Shown: positions 8,607 to 16,961 of the stretch, one piece after another
Layout of the letters: each line of letters starts with the position of its first letter
Numbering within the stretch: position 1 is the first letter of the stretch
NCBI RefSeq assembly: GCF_016056305.1
Contig: NZ_JAECZC010000008.1
Location: 45,214 to 109,213, forward strand
Source of the DNA: Amazonocrinis nigriterrae CENA67
Lineage (GTDB): Bacteria > Cyanobacteriota > Cyanobacteriia > Cyanobacteriales > Nostocaceae
Length of the DNA: 64,000 bases
Direction of reading: 5' to 3'
Made by a program: the position numbers and the translations under genes
Notes under the pieces: generated by a model
The model's input: the letters and a program-made list of their open reading frames with translations, nothing else
The model's database searches: none
What the model was told of the DNA's origin: nothing

Positions 8607-9614
8607 TTAGGACTGATATTGAGGAATTTTGCTATTACTGGGAACAGGACTATAAAATTGACTCGCCCAACGTCGATACTGCATAATTGGGCCATCGTCT
8701 TCACACAGCACAGGAGAACTTTGGTAAACCTTGTTTTCTAAAATTGGTAAATCTTTTTCTGCATCAGTAGCGATCGCCTGTAGTATCATTGCCTCTAAAT
8801 CAGAATTATCAGAGCCGTTTCCAGACTTTTTAAAGCTGATAATTAGGTGATCATCAACATACTCACCATCAACCGGAGTATTCGAATTCAGATTAATAAA
8901 CTCTGGTTGAAACTCTGAGCCTGGATAGATTCTTTCTACCAGATATCCCAAACCATAGTAAGTAAAATCAAGTCGATTTACTACCTCTACCCTTGATTTA
9001 CCATCCTCATCAGGTAAACTCATCTTGGCATGACAAGACCAGTTGAGAATTGAATCGTTAGCATAAAAAGCCCTATCATCTACAGAGTCAATTCCATGTA
9101 CAGCCAGAAAATGAGCCGCATCAATGCCATTTTCATTAATGTCTTGAACATGAGAACGTATACGCCATTTACCAACTGTGCGAAAGGGTGTCCATTCTGA
9201 TGAATTATATTCTGATAATAAGGGAATCTCCCAACTAGGTGCTTCTTTTTGGCTATGATACCAGACCATAATTAAGCCATTAATTTCCCTGACAATCCAA
9301 GGTTGCAATTGTGCTTTTAGTGGTATCTTTTTCGTGTAAGGAATTTCTACACATTGTCCATCGCCATTAAAGCACCAGCCATGAAAAGGACATTGCACAG
9401 TGTTACCAATTACCCGTCCCCCATGTCCCAAATGTGCGCCTAAATGTGGACAGTGAGCATCCATAACATGAGCCACGCCGTCTTCTGTGCGGAATAGCAC
9501 TAAATCTTTACCAAAATAATGGAGTGGCTGCACTCCTTTAACTGGTAGTTCTTGGCTGTAAGCTACTCGAAACCAACCATTAGGGAAAGATGTCAAGGGA
9601 TATCGTGTTTTCAT
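8607..9614 (-). CDS. Neverland/DAF-36-like Rieske oxygenase, copy 3
   Basis: The protein has 335 residues with intact ligands C55, H57, C75, H78 for the Rieske cluster and N162, D165, H168, H173 (ENGIDAAHFLAVH) for the catalytic iron. The HVQDINENGID stretch is very close to the animal sterol 7-desaturase signature. It is the first gene of the 3-gene tandem array (copies 3-2-1) and is preceded by a 167-bp spacer with dispersed repeats, which may separate it from copy 4. The region specificity on the sterol-like substrate cannot be read from sequence. Confidence 0.9.
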   Translation of the reverse strand: MKTRYPLTSFPNGWFRVAYSQELPVKGVQPLHYFGKDLVLFRTEDGVAHVMDAHCPHLGAHLGHGGRVIGNTVQCPFHGWCFNGDGQCVEIPYTKKIPLKAQLQPWIVREINGLIMVWYHSQKEAPSWEIPLLSEYNSSEWTPFRTVGKWRIRSHVQDINENGIDAAHFLAVHGIDSVDDRAFYANDSILNWSCHAKMSLPDEDGKSRVEVVNRLDFTYYGLGYLVERIYPGSEFQPEFINLNSNTPVDGEYVDDHLIISFKKSGNGSDNSDLEAMILQAIATDAEKDLPILENKVYQSSPVLCEDDGPIMQYRRWASQFYSPVPSNSKIPQYQS

Positions 9615-9710
9615 AAGTAATAACTAGAAATTAGGGAATAGGGAAAAAAGGATGATTCATGTGCAGCATTTTCAATTACTCTATTCCGGTATAAAAATAC
9701 TTAATTTTTT

Positions 9711-9749
9711 ACGAACCACAGAGGCGCAGAGAACACAGAGGTAAAGAGG
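9711..9749. repeat. Dispersed ACGAACC-ACAGAGGCGCAGAG repeat
   Basis: A short intergenic repeat of the CAGAGGCGCAGAG type. A related copy is at 18181-18214, and related CCGCCAAG-type units are at 11786 and 24207. It is common debris between cyanobacterial genes, with no coding content. Confidence 0.55.
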
Positions 9750-9781
9750 ATATAGGTAAATTTTTGCGGGGAAGGAAGTAA

Positions 9782-10774
9782 TCACAATACAGCTACAGGC
9801 TCAGCAATATTGAAGCTATCTTTATCAACTAATTCTGAGATAAAAAACTGGGAATACCAGCGCCTAAACTGCATGATTGGGCCATCACCCTCACACAAAA
9901 TAGGTCTTTCGGGGGAGATTTTATGATTCCATATTATAATATCTTCTTCTGCTCCTGATTTCCATTTTTCGCTACAGGAACTTATTATTTGTTTAGTTGT
10001 TTCATCTACGGCTTTATCGCTTAACAACGACATATAAAAATCTACATATTCTTCATCTACAGGACTCATGTAGTTACAAGTAACAAACGGTAACTTTTGT
10101 CCTTCACTCCAAATATTTAAAATTAAACAACCTGCACCCCAGATAGAGAAATGGGTTCGCCCTTCAATTTCTTGTTCTCCTACTATTTCTTTGCCGATAG
10201 TATGGATATCAAAAGAATAATCTCCCCATGCAAAAGTTGCTTCTGGAATAACTGTATTACCATGTAAAAACTTTATATGTACTGGATCAACCAGATTTTC
10301 AACTAAATCCCGTGAACGACAATGCACCCGCCATTTCATTTTTTCATGGACAATTAAATCTTCACCATCATCACCTTTAATAACTGGAATTTCAAAATTA
10401 GGAGATTTACCAGCAGCGTGAAAATAAACCGTAATGATTCCATTAGCTTCCCTAACAGGCCAGTTGTTAACTTTCGCTTTGTGGGGAATTTTTGTAGTGT
10501 AGGGTATGCTTGTACATTTACCCTCACCATCAAAGCACCAACCATGAAAGGGACACTGGACATTATTACCAACAACTTTTCCACCCATAGCCAGATTAGC
10601 GCCTAGATGCGGACAGTGAGCATCAAGAACATGAACTACACTATCTTCACCGCGAAAAGCAACTAAATCTCGACCAAAGTAATGCAGTGGTTTAACTTCA
10701 CCAATAGCTAATTCATCACTCCAAGCTACTTGAAACCAACTATTAGGAAATGCAGGATAAGAAAACCGAGACAT
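9782..10774 (-). CDS. Neverland/DAF-36-like Rieske oxygenase, copy 4
   Basis: The protein has 330 residues and is more divergent than copies 1-3 (PNSW rather than PNGW near the N terminus, and a shorter middle loop near 130-145). The Rieske ligands C54, H56, C74, H77 and the iron site N160, D163, H166, H171 (ENLVDPVHIKFLH) are all present, so it should be active. It lies 120 bp downstream of the FkbM methyltransferase gene on the same strand. The divergence suggests a distinct position or substrate rather than redundancy. Confidence 0.9.
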   Translation of the reverse strand: MSRFSYPAFPNSWFQVAWSDELAIGEVKPLHYFGRDLVAFRGEDSVVHVLDAHCPHLGANLAMGGKVVGNNVQCPFHGWCFDGEGKCTSIPYTTKIPHKAKVNNWPVREANGIITVYFHAAGKSPNFEIPVIKGDDGEDLIVHEKMKWRVHCRSRDLVENLVDPVHIKFLHGNTVIPEATFAWGDYSFDIHTIGKEIVGEQEIEGRTHFSIWGAGCLILNIWSEGQKLPFVTCNYMSPVDEEYVDFYMSLLSDKAVDETTKQIISSCSEKWKSGAEEDIIIWNHKISPERPILCEGDGPIMQFRRWYSQFFISELVDKDSFNIAEPVAVL

Positions 10775-10833
10775 ATATGATTTTCCTCGTACACACAGAT
10801 GATTTAATCAGTCTAAATTTAATTTAATTTTTT

Positions 10834-10864
10834 GGTGCGTTAGGACTCGCGTCCATAACGCACC
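10834..10864. repeat. 31-bp hairpin repeat GGTGCGTTA...TAACGCACC
   Basis: GGTGCGTTA-GGAC-TCGC-GTCC-A-TAACGCACC forms a near-perfect stem-loop with one bulged A. It lies just downstream of the FkbM gene. There is no U-tract on the exit side of either strand, so it looks like a dispersed palindromic repeat more than an intrinsic terminator. Confidence 0.6.
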
Positions 10865-10894
10865 CTACTTAGGGGATGGACTAATGACTATTAT

Positions 10895-11764
10895 TTATTC
10901 AGTCCTAAATGCATATGCCATTGCAATCCCATAAGGGTGATAGGGATTGAAAAAAATCATACTGAAACCTGATTCTTTAAACCACTGTTTTAAAGAATTA
11001 TTTTTTTGTGGATCATGCCACTCTAGCAACACGGCTTTGAAATGACGAAGCTTTTTGCTAGTATAAAGTGACTCTATAATTTCGTATTCTGACCCTTCAC
11101 AATCAATTTTTGCAACGATATCAATTCCTGGATATTCACCCATAATCATGTCAAGAGTATCATTGGCACTGACCAAATTAATCGCCTGGGAAACAATATC
11201 ATCTCGCCCATTTAGCATCTCCGGTACTCCATTTACCGTACTTGCACCGTGCCACTCATAGCAGTAATCTACTGTCAAGTTGGCATTAGCATGACTAATG
11301 CCATAAGGATAATGCTTGATTTTTTTGACGAGTCCGGGATTGAGATCAAAATTCTGGTTTGCTCGTTTATAGGTACTCTCAAAAGGCTCATAACCAAAAA
11401 CAGCCAGAACATTTTCTTTGGAGGCAAAGTATAGACTTGCTATACCCACATTCATGCCAATATCCCAAACGACGATTTCTTTGGTAGCCAGGATGTTGTA
11501 AGCGCCATCAAAAAAGATTTCGTGTACGATAAAGACTTCCCAATAGGTTTGCAAATCGATTGTGACGGCTTCCACGGTGACGCGAATTGTGTCGTCATTG
11601 ATGACTGTAAATTGGGTATTGGGAATATCTAATAGGGGTTTAGCGAGATCCAATGCATCGAGAAAAAATTTGTGATTTTGGCTGTTGATAGTGATGCCAA
11701 ATTCTTCTAAAAAGACAGTTTGGGTTTCTTGTATATCAAGACTATTTTCTAATGTCGTTTTCAT
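10895..11764 (-). CDS. FkbM family SAM-dependent methyltransferase
   Basis: This 289-residue protein has an FkbM-type methyltransferase domain from about residue 95. The SAM-binding motif I is VWDIGMNVGIASLYFA, followed by FGYEPF; the acidic motif IDCEGSEYEIIES and KAVLLEWH come later. The N-terminal ~90 residues are an extension of unknown role. FkbM enzymes usually O-methylate sugar or polyketide hydroxyls. A strong GGAGG lies 6 bases before ATG 11764. It sits between the radical SAM gene and Rieske copy 4 and could methylate a hydroxyl made by the oxygenases, or the sugar. Confidence 0.85.
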   Translation of the reverse strand: MKTTLENSLDIQETQTVFLEEFGITINSQNHKFFLDALDLAKPLLDIPNTQFTVINDDTIRVTVEAVTIDLQTYWEVFIVHEIFFDGAYNILATKEIVVWDIGMNVGIASLYFASKENVLAVFGYEPFESTYKRANQNFDLNPGLVKKIKHYPYGISHANANLTVDYCYEWHGASTVNGVPEMLNGRDDIVSQAINLVSANDTLDMIMGEYPGIDIVAKIDCEGSEYEIIESLYTSKKLRHFKAVLLEWHDPQKNNSLKQWFKESGFSMIFFNPYHPYGIAMAYAFRTE

Positions 11765-11785
11765 TTATGCCTCCTGTTATAAAAA

Positions 11786-11820
11786 AACGAACCGCCAAGT
11801 ACGCCAAGTACGCCAAGGAA
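11786..11820. repeat. AACGAACCG plus tandem CGCCAAGTA 9-mers
   Basis: Three tandem 9-base units CGCCAAG(TA/GA) (11793-11819) follow AACGAAC. The same family appears at 24207-24240 and inverted at about 24420-24520. This is noncoding dispersed repeat sequence. Confidence 0.6.
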
Positions 11821-11840
11821 GAGATAAGTAATTATTTAGG

Positions 11841-12060
11841 TTTATAGAGCAATACGGTTCAGTTAAGGCTAAAACTTTTTGTCGAAGTCAATTTTTTTAA
11901 CGTAGACGCGTACTGCTTCGCAGAACTCGAAGAGTAGCGGCTTCCCGTTCGCCGTCAGGCGTTCCCGTTCGCGTAGCGTCTCCGTCAGGAGAAGGATAGG
12001 GTACCGCAAAGGGCGCAAAGAGTAGGAAAAAAGCTGAACTGAACTGTATTGGTTTATAGA
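11841..12060. mobile_element. MITE-like element, 220 bp, with ~22-bp imperfect terminal inverted repeats
   Basis: The left end 11843-11864 (core CAATACGGTTCAGTT) and the right end 12037-12058 (reverse complement core CAATACAGTTCAGTT) match at 19 of 22 positions. The interior carries palindromic GTTCGCGTAGCG / CGTTCGCCGTCAGG-type repeats and no ORF. The right end overlaps the radical SAM gene and provides its stop codon. Related ends occur at 24167-24277 and at 36127-36144. Confidence 0.6.
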
Positions 12061-13004
12061 GAACTTACCTGAGTTTGTGGTTCAGGAAGATGATAATTTT
12101 CTGCATCAATTAAGGTAGAGCTTGCACCCAAATCAAAGATATCTAAACCTTCATTTTCCAGCCGAGACAGGTATTCTAAATCAACTAACTCTTCAATGGG
12201 ATGTTGTTGTGGTTCTCTCCAATGCTTGCGGGATATTTGTTCATGGGGAAATAATTTACCAACTGTGCCTAGACAATATTTGCAAGATGCTAATGGAGTT
12301 GGGGATTCAAGATAGGCTATTAAATCTTGGGCAAAATTGGGAGAATCTTCAATTTTGATACCATCTACAGTTGATTGACTTGATGGATTGTTAGGTAGGA
12401 AACGGGAGAGAAAGATACTTTCTGGGCATTTGTAAAAATAACCTTCATAGACGTTGTAGCAACCCCAATGCTGTGCCATTTGACAAGTTTTATAAATCCG
12501 CCCTATTAGTTGTTGATCATTCGTTCCCAATTCACTATAAGATTCACGAAAATAGTCAAAATTAAAAAATTCTAACTCAACATTGTATTGTTTTGCTTTC
12601 TGCTTGCAGATATCTAAGTGTGCGCTTGTCATTGCTCGACCAGGATAAACTGAAACATAAACTTGGTCTAAGGCTTCCCAAAGTGGATCAGCCATTTTCC
12701 AGAGGATTAAGCCATTTGTAACTAGTCGGATGCGATCGCAAATTCCCGTTTGACGCACTGCATTCACAATATCGAGCAATTGGGGATGTAGTAAGGGTTC
12801 TCCCCCTAGTAAGCGCACATGTTCGCAATGGTAGTATTTAGCCAATACAGACAAATCCTGAAAAACTTGTTCAGGACTAAGACAATCTTTCTCCAGAAGC
12901 GGTGATAAGTGACCACAGCTACGGCATGAAATATTGCAGTTCTGCACTATGGCAATTTCACAAGCACTAGTATAAATAATGCCATCTTTGACAGTGTAAG
13001 GCAT
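12054..13004 (-). CDS. Radical SAM protein with SPASM-like C-terminal cysteines
   Basis: The protein has 316 residues. The cluster motif C23-x3-C27-x2-C30 (CNISCRSC) would bind the [4Fe-4S] that cleaves SAM, and LLGGEPLLHP is the GGE motif. Later cysteines (CQMAQHWGC, FYKC, ASCKYC) resemble the auxiliary-cluster region of SPASM-type enzymes. The substrate is unknown. It is not HpnH-like, as the N terminus lacks that family's pattern. Within this locus it might catalyse a C-C bond, methylation or epimerisation step, which cannot be decided. The TAA stop lies in the end of a MITE-like element, so the original C terminus may have been slightly changed. Confidence 0.82.
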   Translation of the reverse strand: MPYTVKDGIIYTSACEIAIVQNCNISCRSCGHLSPLLEKDCLSPEQVFQDLSVLAKYYHCEHVRLLGGEPLLHPQLLDIVNAVRQTGICDRIRLVTNGLILWKMADPLWEALDQVYVSVYPGRAMTSAHLDICKQKAKQYNVELEFFNFDYFRESYSELGTNDQQLIGRIYKTCQMAQHWGCYNVYEGYFYKCPESIFLSRFLPNNPSSQSTVDGIKIEDSPNFAQDLIAYLESPTPLASCKYCLGTVGKLFPHEQISRKHWREPQQHPIEELVDLEYLSRLENEGLDIFDLGASSTLIDAENYHLPEPQTQVSSL

Positions 13005-13060
13005 GGTGATAACATTCCTGGATAAATTTAATTGTTTAATTTGGTGCGTGATTTTTGATA

Positions 13061-14749
13061 TTAGGTGTGGACTTTGTTAATCTGCCACAAATCGCCGAAA
13101 CCATTGAGAGATTTCAGGGAGTAACGGTTGTCTTGTTGAATTTTCTGGAGTAAGCTGTCATCTCTGCCGCAATAGAAGATGTGACTGTACCCTGTTGGTA
13201 AATTCAGGGGTTGTTCAGGGTGGACGGAGAGTAAACTAACCTTGGGTTCTAATGAATGGCTTAGGGTAAGTAATAATCCCATCTCATAAAGGTTTTCTCC
13301 ATAGAGTAGTAAAGGACTGGCAGATTCGTTAATTACTTGTGTGGCTTGTGTAATTATTCTGCCGTTGGTTGGCAACCAATCCTTAGCCTGGAAAAAGGCA
13401 ACGTCAGAGGAAATCCCAAAGATGACTAATACAATTAATAGGGTTTGGGCAATTTTATTTTGCCAGGTTTTATCGACAAATATATAATGAATTAAAACAT
13501 AAGCAACTGCAATTTGCAAGCACAAATAGAATGGTAAATGATAGCGAAAAACTATGGAGCGATTGCCACCTAATAACAGGTCAGCTAAGAGTAAAGATAG
13601 ACTACAAACTGAGGCGATCACTACGAGAAATAAAGCCTGATTTTTAACAGATTTATCTTTAAATAAGAATATTAAAAATATTATTAATCCTAAACTCATC
13701 ATTACACTCGAAATAGTATAAAAATTATACGATGGTACTCCTTCCATAAAATATTTGGCTGAATCTAGAGATTCGGAAGTTAAATTAATATCAAAAAATA
13801 CTCGACTGATGCGATTCAGGTAAATAGTTATTAAGTCAATGGGGGTGTTGATTGTTAATGATGTCCATCCCGTTAGTAATATAGCCGTTTCTAAATGGGT
13901 GAGCAAGACAATGATCCAAGGCAGAAATAACAATATTGCTATGAACGAAGTCAGTAAATAACGGCGTACTATTTGACTAAAATGAAAGGATTGCTGCACT
14001 AGCACATATATTCCATGTGCGATCGCCACTAACCCAGTCAGGAAATTGGTATATAATCCCAATGTTAATGTCAAGCCATATATTGCCCAACTAGCAGGTG
14101 TATTTTTGTGCAGCGATCGCCACAAAGCTGCTGATGTTAACAAAATCATCACCATCCAAAGACCATAGGATCGCGCAGCTTGAGCAAAGAATAACTCTAA
14201 GGGAGAAATAGCCACCAGCGCCATAGCTAGCCACGCTACTAAATGCGATTCAAATAACTCTAGACATAACCAATAGACAGCGGGAAACATTAACAAACTA
14301 ATGGCCGCTGATAAACTTCTCAATACTGCCATAGAATCGCCAAATATCGATGCCCAAAACCGTGCTATCACACAATACAATGGCGGAAGTTGGGGTTCTG
14401 AGTTAATTAAATAGTTTAATGTGCTTTTCAAACCTCGGTCAGGATTGATCTGCTGAAATTTATCCAATGTGGCGATGGAAATTACATCCTCATAACTCAT
14501 AATTTCCTGTTGTGCTTCGTCAATGGTATGGCCAGAAATTGCCAGAGAGGTAAAAGCTGCATCAACCCAGTAAACTTTGTGTCCTAAATGGGCAAAGCGA
14601 AAGAAAATTCCTAATATCAGTAAGCTGATGACCAGGATTTTTAACCATCTAGGAGGCTCTTGTTTGGTAAGTAGCGGTGTTGTGTTCATTGAGGTTTGAT
14701 GGTGAATTGATTTAACTGTTAATTCCAAGCTAATACCTCTAATTTTCAC
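13061..14749 (-). CDS. GT39/ArnT-like polyprenyl-phosphate-sugar glycosyltransferase
   Basis: The protein has 562 residues with about 11-12 TM segments and a C-terminal soluble tail. This is the layout of PMT/ArnT (GT-C) enzymes, which take a sugar from polyprenyl phosphate on the outer face of the membrane. The first periplasmic loop has WVDAAFTS with Asp63, whereas the family usually has DE(A). The PPLY motif follows at about 126. The start used is GTG 14749 with GGGAG 11 bases upstream; ATG 14689 is an alternative that would remove 20 residues. It lies 6 bp after the Dpm1-like GT2, which would make its donor. Confidence 0.83.
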   Translation of the reverse strand: MKIRGISLELTVKSIHHQTSMNTTPLLTKQEPPRWLKILVISLLILGIFFRFAHLGHKVYWVDAAFTSLAISGHTIDEAQQEIMSYEDVISIATLDKFQQINPDRGLKSTLNYLINSEPQLPPLYCVIARFWASIFGDSMAVLRSLSAAISLLMFPAVYWLCLELFESHLVAWLAMALVAISPLELFFAQAARSYGLWMVMILLTSAALWRSLHKNTPASWAIYGLTLTLGLYTNFLTGLVAIAHGIYVLVQQSFHFSQIVRRYLLTSFIAILLFLPWIIVLLTHLETAILLTGWTSLTINTPIDLITIYLNRISRVFFDINLTSESLDSAKYFMEGVPSYNFYTISSVMMSLGLIIFLIFLFKDKSVKNQALFLVVIASVCSLSLLLADLLLGGNRSIVFRYHLPFYLCLQIAVAYVLIHYIFVDKTWQNKIAQTLLIVLVIFGISSDVAFFQAKDWLPTNGRIITQATQVINESASPLLLYGENLYEMGLLLTLSHSLEPKVSLLSVHPEQPLNLPTGYSHIFYCGRDDSLLQKIQQDNRYSLKSLNGFGDLWQINKVHT

Positions 14750-14755
14750 AATTTT

Positions 14756-15562
14756 CTAAACTCCCTGAAAATTCAAGTAAATTCCTATGCCTAATAAACA
14801 CAAAATGAAAAACATTGACCACCAAACTTTCTGCGATCGCTCTGTCTCTAAGTTCTTTAAAGAAGTACCTTGGAAACACAGACGTAAGACAGTTTTAGCG
14901 GCTTTATATATTTCTTGTTGAGAAATCTTAGAACTGCCATATTGCCTGTCTATAAACAAAATAGGTATTTCACCAATCTGCCATCCTCGACATTCACATT
15001 GATGAAGGATTTCTAATAGAAATGAGTAACCATTAGAAACAATACTTTCTAGTGCTAGTGACTCTAGGACATAGCGGTGATAGCATCGAAACCCAGCTGT
15101 ACAGTCATGGGATTTTAAATTGAGCATGAACCGCGCAAAAGTGTTTGCTCCCCAACTCAGCAATATGCGTGGCCAAGGCCAATTTTTGGTTCCTCCACCG
15201 GATACATATCTAGAACCTATCACAATATCATATTGATTACTTTTTGCTAACAAATGAGGAATGTAGCTTGGATCGTGCGAAAAGTCTGCATCCATAGTGC
15301 AAATCAACTGAGCGCCTTGTTTCATAGCATATTGGAACCCAGCTAAATAAGCAGTTCCTAGTCCTAATTTGCCAGAACGATGAATCACATGAACCCACGG
15401 GTAAATATGGCTCAATTCGTCTGCGATCGCGCCTGTTCCGTCTGGGCTATTATCATCTACAATCAAAAGAGTTAGATTCAAATCTAATGATTTAAAATGC
15501 TCAACTAGAAGTGGTACATTTTCACATTCGTTGTACGTCGGAATAATAATTGCTGTATGCAT
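14756..15562 (-). CDS. GT2 dolichol/polyprenyl-phosphate sugar synthase (Dpm1-like)
   Basis: This 268-residue GT-A enzyme carries the nucleotide-sugar motif VDDNSPDGT (D36/D37) and the metal-binding DADFSHDP (D91, D93). RYVSGG, NWPWPR and GSSKIS elements are typical of dolichol-phosphate mannose synthases. A single C-terminal TM helix (about 246-265) replaces the two-helix anchor of many bacterial members. The family moves a sugar from an NDP donor to polyprenyl phosphate on the cytoplasmic face. Flanked by GtrA and GT39 genes, it completes a lipid-linked glycosylation module. Confidence 0.88.
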   Translation of the reverse strand: MHTAIIIPTYNECENVPLLVEHFKSLDLNLTLLIVDDNSPDGTGAIADELSHIYPWVHVIHRSGKLGLGTAYLAGFQYAMKQGAQLICTMDADFSHDPSYIPHLLAKSNQYDIVIGSRYVSGGGTKNWPWPRILLSWGANTFARFMLNLKSHDCTAGFRCYHRYVLESLALESIVSNGYSFLLEILHQCECRGWQIGEIPILFIDRQYGSSKISQQEIYKAAKTVLRLCFQGTSLKNLETERSQKVWWSMFFILCLLGIGIYLNFQGV

Positions 15563-15644
15563 AGAAAAGCATCCTCTTGGAGATTGGTAATTTTGAATTT
15601 GTATTACTTTTGGCAGAAAAATTTCTGATTTTTGAGTGATAACG

Positions 15645-16133
15645 CTACTGACTAATTACTTCTGAATCATTTTCAATTATTTGCCAATTTTTTGTGGCAT
15701 TGAGGTAAAAATTCCAAATAGTCATACAAATAATTGCGACTAACTTAGCAATATATTCATTGATACTAAATTGATAAAATAACAAGCTAACTATCAAACT
15801 ATTTAAGATTAGTCCTACAAGATAAATAAGATTAAACTTGATAAATCGTTGTAAACGTTGAGTAATTAATTGTTGCTGTTGAGATATATCTGCAAATGTC
15901 CAAACATTATTCCAGTAAAAATTATTAATAATAGCTATTTCTGTTGACAACATAGAACTGGCAGTTAAATCTAAATTCCAAGAGGTATGGAGTAAATAGA
16001 AAATACCCAAATCTACAAAAACACCACCAAAGCCAACTACTAAAAAGCGGCTCAATCGACTTATATCTATTGAGTTAAACCTTAATTGATTCAATCGTTT
16101 AATTAATTTATCTAAATTTAAAGATTGGGACAT
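15645..16133 (-). CDS. GtrA family membrane protein (probable lipid-linked sugar flippase)
   Basis: The protein has about 162 residues with four predicted TM helices. RFLVVGFGGVFVDLGIFYLL opens the GtrA domain, and NNFYWNNVWTF is the family's conserved central loop. GtrA proteins are thought to flip polyprenyl-phosphate sugars across the membrane. The start is set at ATG 16133 to avoid overlapping the SDR gene; an in-frame start at 16178 would add 15 residues and overlap it by 29 bp. It is followed after 82 bp by the Dpm1-like GT2, so donor synthesis, flipping and transfer are encoded in order. Confidence 0.85.
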   Translation of the reverse strand: MSQSLNLDKLIKRLNQLRFNSIDISRLSRFLVVGFGGVFVDLGIFYLLHTSWNLDLTASSMLSTEIAIINNFYWNNVWTFADISQQQQLITQRLQRFIKFNLIYLVGLILNSLIVSLLFYQFSINEYIAKLVAIICMTIWNFYLNATKNWQIIENDSEVISQ

Positions 16134-16149
16134 TGTATGTAATTCCAAT

Positions 16150-16959
16150 TTAATGAATTGATTTGATATAACCACCATCTACTCGCAGATTTATGCCATC
16201 GATAAAATCAGCTAATGGACTTGCTAAAAAGGCGACAGCGTTGGCAATATCTGAGCCATAACCAATGCGATTAACTGAAAGCGGTAAAATTTGGGTAATG
16301 TAATTTCTTTCAATATCAACCCAATCATCGCCCCAATCATACTGAACGGCTAAATCGCGTATATTTTGTTCCACTGGAGGGGTGAGAATTGGGCCGGGTG
16401 TAACAGTATTCACCGTAATTCCTGTATGTGCTAATTCCTGCGCCAAACTAACTGTTGAATTAACCAAAGCTGCCTTAGCTGCGGCATAGTGAGGCATTCC
16501 TAGTCCGGGTTGGATAGCCCAAATCGTGGCAATATTAATAATTCGCCCCCAACCTAATGTTTGCATGTGAGGAATGAAGGCATGAATTAACCGCAACGCT
16601 GAGAAAAAATTCTGTTGAAATAATGCTTCCCATTCCTCCAAAGAGGCGCTTTTCCAATTAGAAAATTCCCAATCTGTGCCGCCTGCATTGTTAACTAAAA
16701 TGTCAATTCCGCCGAAAGTTTGCAGGGTTTGATCAACAACTGCTGTCGCACCTTCTATGGTAGATAAATCTGCGATCGCTACCATAGCTTTGCCCCCCTC
16801 TGTAGCAATTTGATCGGCAACACTTTGGGCGCGTTCTCGGTTGCGTCCATGAATCACCACTGTCACCCCTTCTTGCGCTAAGCTGGTAGCGATCGCCGCT
16901 CCAATCCCACTGCTACTACCTGTCACCAAAGCCCGTTTACCTGCGAGTTTGAGTTCCAT
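16150..16959 (-). CDS. Short-chain dehydrogenase/reductase (classical SDR)
   Basis: The 269-residue Rossmann enzyme has the cofactor motif GSSSGIG (14-20), NNAGG at about 90 and the catalytic Y158-x3-K162. The residue normally serine thirteen positions before the tyrosine is Thr145 here, which usually keeps activity. HGRN after beta-2 fits NADP. The C-terminal VDGGY is typical of SDRs. ATG 16959 is chosen because GGAGGGGG lies just upstream; a GTG at 16965 would overlap the glycosyltransferase stop. It may oxidise or reduce a triterpenoid or sugar carbonyl. The exact substrate is unknown. Confidence 0.85.
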   Translation of the reverse strand: MELKLAGKRALVTGSSSGIGAAIATSLAQEGVTVVIHGRNRERAQSVADQIATEGGKAMVAIADLSTIEGATAVVDQTLQTFGGIDILVNNAGGTDWEFSNWKSASLEEWEALFQQNFFSALRLIHAFIPHMQTLGWGRIINIATIWAIQPGLGMPHYAAAKAALVNSTVSLAQELAHTGITVNTVTPGPILTPPVEQNIRDLAVQYDWGDDWVDIERNYITQILPLSVNRIGYGSDIANAVAFLASPLADFIDGINLRVDGGYIKSIH

Positions 16960-16961
16960 AA

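Noticed and set aside
10834..10864. Intrinsic terminator of the FkbM gene
   Set aside because: A stem is present but no U-tract follows on the minus strand.
11786..12060. CRISPR array from the repeated CGCCAAGTA units
   Set aside because: Units are tandem 9-mers with no unique spacers and no cas genes are in the window.
12054..13004. Assigning hpnH (adenosylhopane radical SAM)
   Set aside because: The N terminus and cysteine context differ from HpnH, and no other hopanoid genes are present.
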